Shown here one piece after another: positions 10,501 to 19,347 of a DNA stretch of 64,000 nucleotides. The stretch comes from Craspedostauros australis (lineage: Eukaryota; Bacillariophyta; Bacillariophyceae; Mastogloiales; Achnanthaceae): NCBI GenBank assembly GCA_026770025.1, contig JAMXDE010000070.1, positions 62,001-126,000 on the forward strand, read 5' to 3'. A model generated the notes under the pieces. It did not search any database and was not told the DNA's origin. It worked only from the letters and a program-made list of their open reading frames with translations. Position 1 is the stretch's first letter; every line of letters starts with the position of its first letter. The translations under genes were made by a program, and so were the position numbers.

Positions 10501-12510
10501 GGTGATGGTGGGGACAAGCGTAGGCGACGACGTGGAGATCAGTGCGACGGATATTTCAATGCAAAACTCATCGAGGAATTCACCCTGATCCGGAGTTGGA
10601 TTTTGTCCTCGCTTGGTGCCAAAGATGTCGATCAATCCATTCACGAGGGCGTTGTCGATGTAGTTCTGCTGCAATGGACCCAGCAAGTCCTCGAATGCGA
10701 ATCCTTGAAAACTATCCCCCGTCCAAAAATTCAGCAGACCCACGTATTCGCTTCTGCTCAGCAGATTGTTGGCGTCGACGTCTTGAGCACCGATGAATCG
10801 CCAGCATTTCGCGGAATCCAGCGTGGGTGGCAACGTCGGCGGCGCCTGGGTGGGCGTGGTAGGTTGGGGCATGATCGTTGGTTCCATCGTCACTGGCATT
10901 TCCGACACCTGCAAAGCAATGGCCGTTTCGACACAAATCTGATCCAGAAATCTCTCCTGGGATGTTGTTGGGATCTGCCCGGGCCTGGCTCCTTCGATGC
11001 TGAGGAAACCAGCCGAATTCTTCAATCGATCGAAAAGCCGTTGCAGCTGTCCCGTCAATTCGGCATAGGGCAAATCGTCAAACTGCTGGTCCCGCGTCAA
11101 GCGAAACAGGAAGCTCACGAACTCCGTTTCGTCGAGCAAGCTATCGGCAGACGAATCCGCCTGCGCCATTCGATTTCGGCACGTATCGGGATCGTACGTC
11201 GGTGGCAACGTCCCGGTGGGCATGTTGGCGGGCGAGTAGGTGACGGCAGGACCTCTCAACGCCTCCAAGGTATCGCAGCACAATTCGAACAACCTATCCT
11301 TCTGCCGCTGCGACGCGTTGGAGTTTGGTTTGGACCCTGCGACGTCGATCTGCGAATCGGTCGTAGCGTATTCGTTGTAGACGACCTGCGCGGGTCCCGG
11401 CAAACTGTCAAACCCGTCGTAATCATCTTCGTTATCAAGACGCGTCGCAAATATGGCAAATTCCTTGCGATTCAAGAGGTTGTCGCGTTCGTTGCCGGGA
11501 TCGCTGTCGCCGTTCGTGAGGGCGATGTCGCACTTGATCTGCGAGAAGTCGATATCGCAGCTGGGTCCGACGGGTGCGACGGTGGGCGGCGGGTTGTCCA
11601 CGAGATCCTTCGTCGCGTCGCACAAGCCGATGAGGAAGTCGTTCTGTTCCGGCGTGCGCACGGACCCTGGTTTGGATCCCAGCACGTCGATGGCGTCCTT
11701 GTCGGCGTCGACGAACGCCTCAAAGTTGGATTGGAAGTACGGCGGCAGCGTCTCGAACGAGTCCCAATCATTCTCGAATTCATTTTTGGTGTACTGATTG
11801 ATGAAAATGACGTACTCTGGATCTCGGACGAGCAAGTTATCACGGACTTTGTCACCGCTGGTCAGCGCCCGCAAGCATGCAGACTCTGGCTGTGCATCCG
11901 CGCCTTGCAGTTGTCGTCGTCGTTCGTCATTGTTGCCATTGCTATTGTAAGTGTCGGGGCTATGGCGTGGTGCAACAGATGGAGAGTGAGTTGGGAAAGG
12001 ACGCACGGACGGCTGACGCTGTATCGTTCGTGGCGCCTGCGAAAGAATGGTTGGCACGACCGTCGGCGGTCTTGCGAAATTGGGAATCGACTGTGGCTGT
12101 TGGTTGTATTCATAGTAGTTGATGCCGCGGCTGCTTGGATAGTACTGTTGCGATTGCAAGGCGCCGTCTTCCAACAACGCCAACTGCAACGAAAGCGCAT
12201 GACAGAACGATGGCACCGGCTGCTTTCCAACAGCAGGGTCCTCATTCCGGGCAACGTCGCTGAAGAGATTCCGCAGATGGATGGGAAGCTCCGAGAATGA
12301 GACGTCATTGTCGACGCCCTCTCTTCGAAGGAACTGCGCGTACTGATCTTGTGTGGGTCGCGGATGCTGGGCCATCCATTGCATGCACTTCACGTGCGTT
12401 GCGGATGTATCACGCGAGAATTGTGTGGGCACCTGCGTCGGCATGAGAGATGCTGCATCCACAGCGGAGGCCAAACCAACCGTCGCCAGCAACGCCAATC
12501 CCTTTGTCAT
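7570..12510 (-). CDS. Giant type I membrane protein with five Cys/EF-hand-like repeats and acidic repeat tail
   Basis: A 1646-aa protein that I do not recognise as any named family. From the Met at 12510 there is a signal peptide (MTKGLALLATVGLASAVDA). Then come five repeats of about 90 residues joined by Pro/Thr-rich linkers. Each repeat opens with a Cys, carries a D-N-L-L-x3-E-[FY]-like acidic loop, an F-x2-LP block, a D-x2-G-[ST]-[KR]-PG-like turn, and closes with FL-x2-[IL]C. The pattern is EF-hand-like and may bind calcium. A module with RRQRHLRG and RRLEVQYI follows, then one membrane helix at about 895-920, poly-Lys, a long poly-Asp/Glu run, a predicted coiled-coil-like stretch, and a C-terminal array of SYYSDED and SYVDGEEG units. 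The frame extends upstream to 12900, adding a poly-His tract, but the signal peptide favours 12510. Confidence 0.7.
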   Translation of the reverse strand: MTKGLALLATVGLASAVDAASLMPTQVPTQFSRDTSATHVKCMQWMAQHPRPTQDQYAQFLRREGVDNDVSFSELPIHLRNLFSDVARNEDPAVGKQPVPSFCHALSLQLALLEDGALQSQQYYPSSRGINYYEYNQQPQSIPNFARPPTVVPTILSQAPRTIQRQPSVRPFPTHSPSVAPRHSPDTYNSNGNNDERRRQLQGADAQPESACLRALTSGDKVRDNLLVRDPEYVIFINQYTKNEFENDWDSFETLPPYFQSNFEAFVDADKDAIDVLGSKPGSVRTPEQNDFLIGLCDATKDLVDNPPPTVAPVGPSCDIDFSQIKCDIALTNGDSDPGNERDNLLNRKEFAIFATRLDNEDDYDGFDSLPGPAQVVYNEYATTDSQIDVAGSKPNSNASQRQKDRLFELCCDTLEALRGPAVTYSPANMPTGTLPPTYDPDTCRNRMAQADSSADSLLDETEFVSFLFRLTRDQQFDDLPYAELTGQLQRLFDRLKNSAGFLSIEGARPGQIPTTSQERFLDQICVETAIALQVSEMPVTMEPTIMPQPTTPTQAPPTLPPTLDSAKCWRFIGAQDVDANNLLSRSEYVGLLNFWTGDSFQGFAFEDLLGPLQQNYIDNALVNGLIDIFGTKRGQNPTPDQGEFLDEFCIEISVALISTSSPTLVPTITAQPTRMPVITEPPVTFAPGTPTFPPGIAEGYNAFIFSSPPGVSLEEGNLIRRVLDDSYSLFVDQSLRNITLDGGRRQRHLRGYAHDGGDHHRQQLGRRQDRRLEVQYIADSASIYQIMDTECPSSAAANSVCRIAYAKFQLDLDEENAIQVSKILTNRTQDLIMQGELQESLLETEPFTLLKIEIETYPVLPPDPETGVPTMSSMPTQAPAGDPQTSSEEGGAELNVGLIAGTTAAGLFVCGICAFIGRCATEHDKKKEKKKKKKEGSKGGNDDDDDEDDDDDDDDDEDEDEDDDDDDASDNEDVKSGAFGGSGRSMKGKDKDTEVELNGTGKSGGKKKDQNGSGAFGKNDDGDPKNRFGFGRKKGSTKGFDEADLFGDEDNIANNASNDDDGSNLDFGNYAFDEPSVLGESKEAHEAGSVNENDNAFGGDDKSSNWPKGDEDDGDDNFFGGNNTNGWGVSNGKATNADDFFDEPGFGESKSEGSESASHSGSGSHSDSDDSYSSGNSTYESATKRGKKGGGGKDDDDDHSHSSHSGSHSSEGSSSKRDSATYDSDSSSGSMTSKLKKKDDDLDNMIKDNNWDAVLEAAETFDTDGADDNTLVKDENDSAEGGSKNDEDGDDDDASRSSSGSRSDNGSTLFTDESSLRTADEEKRAEYRKQVEEFVRTSMPEEIDEIDGMMEKFRGREHELLATLQTMSKRKQKKRVRASVHKSKNRPTRAPGAMQTDTGFSMTSGMTDQTEDTMAGATAIAAASLPPHEEGEFEDEDEYEQELGGDDMGFEDDGFGDTIEEGSFEDESRSDYDDEDADRSYYSDEDGSRSYVDGEEGSQSYYSDEDGSRSYVDGEEGSQSYYSDEDRSRSYVDGEEGSQSYYSDEDRSRSYVDGEEGSQSYYSGEEGSRSYVEGEEGSQSYYSGDEEGAEGSYVDGEEGGEGSYVDGEEGSQSYYSDDDRSGSRSYYSDEDPNESFEDEPITPGK
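7600..8095 (-). repeat. Coding minisatellite (SYYSDED / SYVDGEEG units)
   Basis: The 3' end of the giant membrane-protein gene is a degenerate tandem array, roughly 60 bases for a double unit. It encodes about nine SYYS-(D/G)-(E/D) units alternating with about seven SYV-(D/E)-GEEG units. On the plus strand it appears as recurring GCTGTAGTAGCT and CGTAGCT blocks. Confidence 0.85.
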
Positions 12511-13809
12511 GGCGCGATGCAGAGGTTGACGTGGGCGCCGTGAAGGATGGCATTGGCAACCGCTGTCTGATGCTGGCGGCATGGGCCGCTCGTATTGGCC
12601 TTGTGGCTGTCGAGATCTCCTTCTCTTTTTCTTTCCCGGCTTGTTGGCTGGCAGGTCCGTCTGTGATGGTCGCGCTTGTGGGTGCGTTTGTTGTGGATAA
12701 CGGCGATGATGATGGTGATGATGATGGTGATGATGATGATCCATGTGATGGGCGGTCAAACTGCATCCAATGGCAGTCCGAGTCCTCTCGATCTCCATCG
12801 TCAGGGTCTCCATCGTCTTCTGGTGTGATGGCAAATGTCCTGTGCACTGTTCTGACCCAACCCTGGTGTTGGAGTCCTTGCTGATGTCCCTTGCTTTCAA
12901 GTGCTTTGAAGTGCTTCTCTGGGATTCCTGTGGCCCGCCTCCTTCTCGAGTCCTTCCCTTCCTGGAAGGCTCCTGTTCGTATTCGCACGTAGTAGTAGTC
13001 GTGCAAAGTATTCTTCTCCCCTCTTAGTGGTTGGATGCACCAAATGCCCCTCTCTCGCCGACTTGTCCCTCGTTGGGTTTGCCCTTGTCTCTCTTCTTCC
13101 ACCAACTCTCTCGTTGTCCACGATGTCGATGATGTCCACATGATGTCTTCCCATCCCTCGCTTTGCACGACCAACGCTCTTGATGGTCACAAAAACAATC
13201 CCGATTCTTCTTCTTCCACATCGTGTCATCCCAATCACGCAAAAACGAACGGCTCGACGAACTCGGAACGAAAATTATGTCGCATGCGACTACCATTACT
13301 TATGACAGAGACCTATTGGACAGCAACCGATGGTCACAACACGACTGAGCGGCTTTTCACGCACGGCCGTTGGACATCCTTCGCGTTGTGTCCACGATCT
13401 TGGATTTCAGTTTGTCCACGATGACCACAAAGGAAGATAACCTGCATTCGAATGAGTCATTCATGATTCAGAAAAGAAACGACAAAATTGCCGAACCTGA
13501 CCCACAAAATCGTCCATCCACTTTCTTCACTCGTGTCGCGGCACGATGCGAGGACGAGGATGAGTACGTACATGATCATGACCATGTTCATGTTGTGTGA
13601 AGGACGCTGGATCCGCAGCTGTCTTCCAAGGAATGCTTCGGAGTTCTCGAGTCTCCCATCGACCGCCTCGCTCTGTACGTCATTCCATTTCATGGTGCGA
13701 CCATCTCGGTGAAACTACAATTGATTACTTCTCGTTAACGCGCTCTGTTGGTGTCGTCAAATACCATCTGTGTGATTCGTTTGCTTCGAGGCACCACCGA
13801 CCCCAAATT
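12511..13809. other. Spacer / leader with a GAT-GGT trinucleotide run
   Basis: Directly upstream of the giant gene there is a (GATGATG)-type run around 12703-12742, which reads as poly-His in the minus-strand frame. It probably lies in the 5' leader. The rest, to about 13809, shows no supported gene. Confidence 0.45.
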
Positions 13810-15025
13810 CTAACGCACGATGCGAGTCACGTCCCACTCGAACCACCGTTGCACTGGATATCCAACGTCACCATCTGATTCCTCAGGAGACCGCTCTCGT
13901 CCACCGGAAAGGATACGAAGGGAACGGCCCTCATCTTTATCTGCCGTGCCCACATCTTTGCGAGCTTCTTCGATCAGCCCGCAACACAGTACAGCCGGTG
14001 GGACGATCATAATCGGTGCGAATCCACCAAGCTTGTGCCAGGCTCCTTGAGCCATCATCGTTGTCGTCGGTATTCCTGCATCTGCGTCTGCGGCGGTATC
14101 TGCGCCTACAACTTTTCCCGTCTCGGCCACAGAAGCGATGGACATGCGCAGATCCTTCGTCACGATGATCTGGAGATCAGGCCGCTCGTTCTCTTTCATT
14201 GACGTCGCAGCGGAAATGGCACAGCTGACGAGCTGCCTCGACAGCGACTCGAACGACACCGGCGTCATGCCCTGGAAGCCTTGGAGTGAGGACAGCACAG
14301 CCTTGCCTTGCCTTGCCTTCCGATATCATGTGCCAGCAGACGAGCTGCATCACATTGTCGGCCATGAACAGCTTCCATCGCTGTCGTGCTTGGGTGGAAT
14401 CATCAGGCGGTATCACTGATGCTGATGCTGATGCTTTTACTCCTGCCGTTGCCGTGGATCCCTTGGGCAATTCTGGAGCTGGATCTGAAACGAGAATGAG
14501 AACAGGAACGACCAACCCGTATCGTTTGATGAGCATCCATATCGTGGCTCTCTTGATCAGCGCCTTCTTGTCTTTTCACTGCCTCTACCGCCGTCATGGT
14601 TTTCCGTAATGGGTTTGTTGATGAACACCTCAAAGTTGATACCGCAATGCACCTTCTCGAAGTGTTCCCTCACTCTCCATGCCAGCTTTCATACCATCGC
14701 TCCACTCGAACGGTTGCTGGAAGAGAAGGACGGAGAGTGCTTGGGATGACGCCGTCTTCATGTCGTAGGGGTTGTTGAGCAGATCGTAGACGTTCCCTTG
14801 TGCCGATGCGATAGATCGCCGATGTAGACTACCGAGAGCTTCCCCGTGTTTCAGCGCGAGTCCCAGGATAGGCGATGGAAGCCACGTTTGTGGGCACCCG
14901 GACACAGCTTAGCTAAATCGCTTCTGATGAATGCGATGGGCATGCTGATCAGTGTCCTGTTTATCTGAGAATCCAAGCTTTAGGCGCAAACGATCTTGAC
15001 AATTTGGGGTCGGTGAGCCATCTGC
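13810..15025 (-). pseudogene. Deleted, frameshifted copy of the neighbouring P-loop NTPase gene
   Basis: Fragments in different frames align in order with the interrupted NTPase gene to the right. Near 14985-15025 is a nucleotide match to the region encoding HRWLTDP-HN (26370-26405). At about 14800-14850 a YIGDLSHRHKG reading matches YIGDLAFRHKG. At 14660-14780 SVLLFQQPFEW matches AVFLYQSPFHP. At 14340-14540 KRYGLVVP and MQLVCWHMIS match AKFGLVTP and MLLLSLYMVS. At 14190-14298 FQGMTPVSFE and QLVSCAISAA match FTGTTPFAIE and QLINCAIAAA. Similarity fades after about 13990. Codons for the N-terminal 200 residues and for the entire P-loop/Walker B core are missing, and the frame changes several times, so it cannot make a working NTPase. 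Confidence 0.8.
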
Positions 15026-15034
15026 GCAACCATT

Positions 15035-15346
15035 ACAGACGGCTCAAACCGCCTTCAGTATTCGCGCCCTCGCGCAAGGAAGGTCATGTTGATGCCAATA
15101 ACTGTTCCATCCATCGTTGGGTGTCATCATGGCTGTGTATCATGTCGCTTCATCGCGTTCATCTCATGGCCATGGTATGTCATGTGATGCCATGCTGTGC
15201 CGTTGCGTTGGTCACCGACCTCCAAACCTCCAAACCTCTCCTCCATCGATGACGACGATGGTGCCTGTCAAACGATGTCGAAACAAGTTCGTCAGAATCG
15301 ACGAATTGACGCCATTGTGAAACACGATTGGAATCCACTCCCGTGA
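15035..15346. repeat. Left copy of a duplicated 5'-flank segment
   Basis: This segment is repeated in the same orientation at 27457-27733, with small deletions and substitutions. Shared blocks include ACAGACGGCTCAA at the start, TTCATCGCGTTCATCTCAT, GCCGTTGCGTTGGTCACC, CCTCCAAACCTCTCCTCCAT, and a block ending at CCCGTGA. It lies immediately 5' of the truncated pseudogene. Confidence 0.85.
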
Positions 15347-16129
15347 CTGAACCTATCTTCGATGATCTTTCAGAAACCAAACAAAATACGAAGAAACGCA
15401 ACGATGGCATCATCATCACACAAAGCAACAGATCCGTTGATGAACGGAACAGGATGGAATGGCAAATGAGAGAAGCAGCATGCGCGAGGCCAACGAACGT
15501 AGTGGTTGCAACACAGAGTCGCACGCAGTTCGAGTCCAAATCCAAGTCCAACCCAACGCGGCTAAACACTTCGCCATGATGTACGATCGTATTCGCTGCT
15601 GTTGATTCCATTGGCCCCTCTTGGATGGTGTACTGCGACTAGTCCATACCCGGCAAGCAACGCGTTGCCTTCATGAGAGACACTCGTTCCGCAACAGTCC
15701 ATTCACATCACTCCACTCCTCAACGATCATCGACACGCATCATACCATACTGCAAACTCCGCAGCGCCGTGAACGGAGAAGCTACGAAGCAAGGGTCACT
15801 CATGTGGTTCATCTCAAGGGATTCTACTCTTATTGTACATATAATAGTTATTCGGACTTCCATTTGTGCGATGTGATATGCTGTGTTATGCTGTGATATG
15901 CTGTGACCGTCATCGTCGTTTGTCTTTTGGCATTGACCAACATCGCTGAACTTCAAAACTGCAGGCCACAGAAGAAGAAGAAGAAGCGGCATGCGCTTTC
16001 GTGATGCGAAAGCCATCGGATCGTGGGTTTCCCGACTATCGACCGTATGAGCCACCAAAAACAACGCGAGTGAATTGGTGGGATTGGGGCGGTGGGAGTC
16101 TCGGTGCTGTGTTTCCAGTTTCTGTGGAA
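15347..16129. other. Spacer between duplicate units
   Basis: This follows the repeat and precedes the 3' end of the interrupted gene. It contains a short AGAAGAAGAAGAAG run near 15970. No gene was recognised. Confidence 0.5.
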
Positions 16130-18592
16130 TCACCTGGCTTCGTACAAGTGTGGCAACTCTGAATCATCGACCATGCTTGCATCGTCGCCCATGCTTCCAC
16201 CGTTGTCCTTGCCTGCACCTTCCGTGCCCGCATCATCGTCTGAAGATCGGCGCGGCTGCTCGGCCACGCCAACAGCTGCGTTTGGTTGATGACGCAAAAC
16301 CTTCACGCGAGTTTTTCCATATTTGTGTGTCATCGCTCCGTCGCTGTGGAGGTTTTCCAATCTTGCCATGATCCCCGCAAGTAGACGCACGTTGTCCACA
16401 GGAAGCGATCCGAGAGGGATACGCGCGCCTTCAAGCCGTGGTGCTTTCGGGAAGCTGGTGGATCGGCTCGAAACACAGTAAAGGCGATGCCGCCCAAGCT
16501 CTTCGTCTAGGATTTCGTTGTGCACATTGTTCATGTTCAATTCAAGGTCCGCACACGACGCCGCTCCGAAATAGTCTTGGGATTGGTTGCAAATGGTGAA
16601 GATATCGAGGTCTTCGACCCGTAAGATCTGCTTACCATCTTTTTCCTCTTGTGTTATTTGGACACCAACACAAGACACGTATCCGTTGGCAAGGTTGCTG
16701 GTCCGAGTCGGAAGGGTTGCGATTGGCGGAAAGAACTGCTTTGTGGCAGGCCCGTCCAACCTAGGCAGCTTGAAAGTCCTTGCTTTGACACGCTTCCGAT
16801 CTTTCTTCACGTCCCTCAACACCTTGCGCATGTTGTTCGATAGATCGTTGTCGATCGTCAAGATGGCTGTCTTCTGCCGAAGCTCGAGACGAAGCCGATC
16901 ATTCACACGTTCGATCGCTCGTAGTTGGGGATCTCCCTCATCGTTCGGCGTCAGCTTCAGCTTCTTGATGATAACTCTCGTATCCCTTTTCGTTGGATCC
17001 TCTACTTCCAAGTTGAAGTTAGACTTGTGGTGGTAGGAACCTTGGAGAGCTTGGGGGATGCTGTACGAAATTGGCACGAAGTGAGCAAGTTTCTCCCATA
17101 CCTCTTGGATTCTTTCATTGACAAGCAGAGGTGTGCCTTTGGGATGTTTCTCCGTTGTCTTGCCCAACCTGTCGGTGTAAATCTCCAGGTGTGTCTTCAG
17201 GATGTGTTGAAGGTTGAGATGGAGTCGTTCCTCAAGTTTGACTGTCATGGCAGCGGCAATGGCGCAGTTGATCAGCTGAGTTGACATCATCTCAATGGCG
17301 AAGGGTGTCGTCCCCGTGAAGGCTTCAATCGACATTGCAGCCTCGCGCCCTGACACCATGTAAAGTGACAAGAGCAACATTGCCTCGTCGACTTCGAAAG
17401 GCTTGGGGATTGAATTGGTCAAGACTGTCTTGTGTCCTGCCTTGGCATCTTCTTCGTTGGTAGTTGGTGTCACCAGACCAAACTTCGCGACGAGTAACCA
17501 CATCAATATTTTCTTGCTGACCTTTCTCTCGTCGGTTCCACCTTTCGAAGACTTGGGATCAGTCTCGAAATTTTCGAATTCCAGGCCATAGTCGATGTCT
17601 GCAAACTTGCTTGCTGCGACTTCCGCTTCGAGCTCTTGGGGATGGAACGGTGATTGGTAGAGGAAGACAGCGATCGTCCTTGCTCCTGTCAGCATCATTT
17701 CGGATGGGGAATTCTCAAGCGTTCGCATCGAATTGCTTGCGATGAACGCATCGAAGACCCAGATCAAGAGTCTGGCCTCCTCATGTGGATACTTGGGAGA
17801 GAACGGGGTGGCGTTCATCTCCTTCAACAAGATCGATGTCATCCTCGAATTGTTGTTGACGATGGTATGAAGAAGAGGGAAGTTGTCGAAATCAGCATAG
17901 TTAGGGAGTGGGTATCTTTTGGCATATGAATACGCATAGCAGCTGTATTCGTTACGCAGGACGTTGTAGACATTCCTTTTGTGATTCGGATTTTCTGCGA
18001 TCGGCTTGACGAGCTGGTAGTTGTCATGCTGAGATCCAACAGCAATCCCGTACACACCCGTCCCTGCGATGGAGAAGACGATGTGGACTCGGAATAGGTC
18101 GTTGGGATTCTGTTTTGCCTCGCCACGCACGCACCGGTTCATGAAGACTTTCCCCAGGCGCTCTCCAAAGTCTGTGTGGTGGCGAATAATGGACTGAGAC
18201 ATATCTTTGAGGAAGGATGCTTCATCGATGGCCACGACCACTCTGATCACCTTCTTTGCTGCTTCGGTGAGCTGAACACGCGGGTTTTTTGCTCGATGGT
18301 ATTTGTTCATCGTCTCGATGAAGTCGACAACTTTGTCAATTGCTGCCTTCGATCGTGCGGCCGTTTGCACCATGGCCTCCTCGAGCACATTATACGCCGA
18401 TCTCTTCCGAATCTCTGTCGCCACTTCCTGGACCGTTTTGGTTGCATCCGGCGCTCGGTTTGCAGCTTCCTCCAATCCGTCCGAAATGTCGTCATCGATC
18501 TTCAGTACCATCGTGAGAGCAGCCTGCCTGGTCACAGAGCTTGCTGCGATATCCACCATCTTGCCTTTGCCGCTGCCCGAGTAGTACACAAG
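16130..18592 (-). pseudogene. C-terminal part of a P-loop NTPase gene, separated by a retrotransposon
   Basis: This is the downstream 818 codons (plus stop) of a gene whose first 296 codons lie at 26101-26988. Removing the retrotransposon and one target-site copy restores one continuous frame of 1114 codons. The first residues here, YYSGSGKGKM (297-306 of the inferred ancestor), form a P-loop-like turn after the hydrophobic strand LVLV on the other side. VVVAIDEAS (about 413-420) is a Walker B strand, SIAGTG follows as a sensor-like strand, and NSRMTS (Arg544) is shared with the NTPase at 59925. The C-terminus is acidic and disordered. The open frame is still intact, so the insertion is recent. 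The family looks Crinkler/RHS-like; the position after GSGK that is usually Ser/Thr is Gly, so ATPase activity is uncertain. Confidence 0.75.
18587..18592. repeat. Target-site duplication, left copy
   Basis: CACAAG abuts the left LTR and is repeated at 26101-26106 beyond the right LTR. It encodes Leu-Val of the interrupted frame on the minus strand. Confidence 0.85.
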
Positions 18593-19272
18593 TGTTGGAA
18601 ATCCGGGGTTAGTGTTAGTAAGACCTAATTCGTTGTTAGACCGTACTATTCAGAACTGTGAGTTCATTCTCTTCAGCTCCTTTGCCTTTCGTTTCTCATG
18701 TAGCATCTCTTACAGCAGCATTGCGTTATACTGTTGCGTTCATGCATCTCATCATGAATCATCGCTTGCATACGTGAGATCGTATCCGCAGGCATCCTTT
18801 GTCATGCACATTGTCGTGCATATCCGTAGGTATTCTTTCCATGCACCTCGTCGTGCATATCCTTATTCTACATTCCCTGCGGTACGATTCCACAGTCTTG
18901 CGTTTCGCTCTTGATCTCTTGACACCGAACTTTACGATTGGTGTCATGTTTGGTGTCATGGATGATGCCCTTTCTGAGTTGTTCTAGTCCCTGGGTGACA
19001 CGTGCCATGATCTCCAGATGGGGTGATCATCAATGTGTCGGTCATCATCTTCCTTCACTTTGATCTAGATGTCGTGGCCTTTTCTTTGTTCACAGAGGAC
19101 AGGCTTGTTTTCTTGGTAAGACTGAGGTCATTCCCGTGTGATTCGTGTCGTGGGTGGAATGTGTAATATTCAAAGGTGTGACGAATAATATCCAAAGGTG
19201 TGACAAATAATGTTGGGAGTTGCGGCAATCATGGGTATCTTTCCGACAGAGTCGTACCCTCGATTCCTGACA
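18593..19272 (-). repeat. LTR (3' LTR of the element), 680 bp
   Basis: The 3' LTR in element orientation. It contains internal short tandem motifs: two ATGCAC-N6-GTGCATATCC units near 18802-18863 and two CAAAGGTGTGAC-(G/A)-AATAAT units near 19171-19212. Confidence 0.95.
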
Positions 19273-19282
19273 CCCTTCCATT
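19273..19282 (-). promoter_or_regulatory. Polypurine tract of the retrotransposon
   Basis: In element orientation AATGGAAGGG sits directly before the 3' LTR start TGTCAGG. This is the expected place and composition for the plus-strand primer. Confidence 0.7.
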
Positions 19283-19347
19283 GTCGCATCGACAACACAT
19301 CACTCACACTCTCACATTTTTCATAATTTCACGTTCTCTCCTCTCCG

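Noticed and set aside
9739..12300. An 853-codon open frame on the plus strand opposite the giant membrane-protein gene
   Set aside because: It is the antisense shadow of a G/C-biased gene whose sense strand has a signal peptide, repeats and a membrane helix; the antisense product has no motif.
12511..12900. Poly-His N-terminal extension of the giant membrane protein
   Set aside because: It comes from a GAT/GGT trinucleotide run upstream of a good signal peptide that starts at 12510, so it is more likely leader than protein.
15530..15545. GTTCGAGTCC as a possible tRNA T-arm
   Set aside because: No paired stems, A-box or acceptor arm can be drawn around it; no tRNA gene was found in the window.
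16130..18592. Treating the 819-codon frame as a complete independent gene
   Set aside because: It has no ATG near its 5' end, begins exactly at the LTR edge, and joins in frame with the segment at 26101-26988 across the target duplication.
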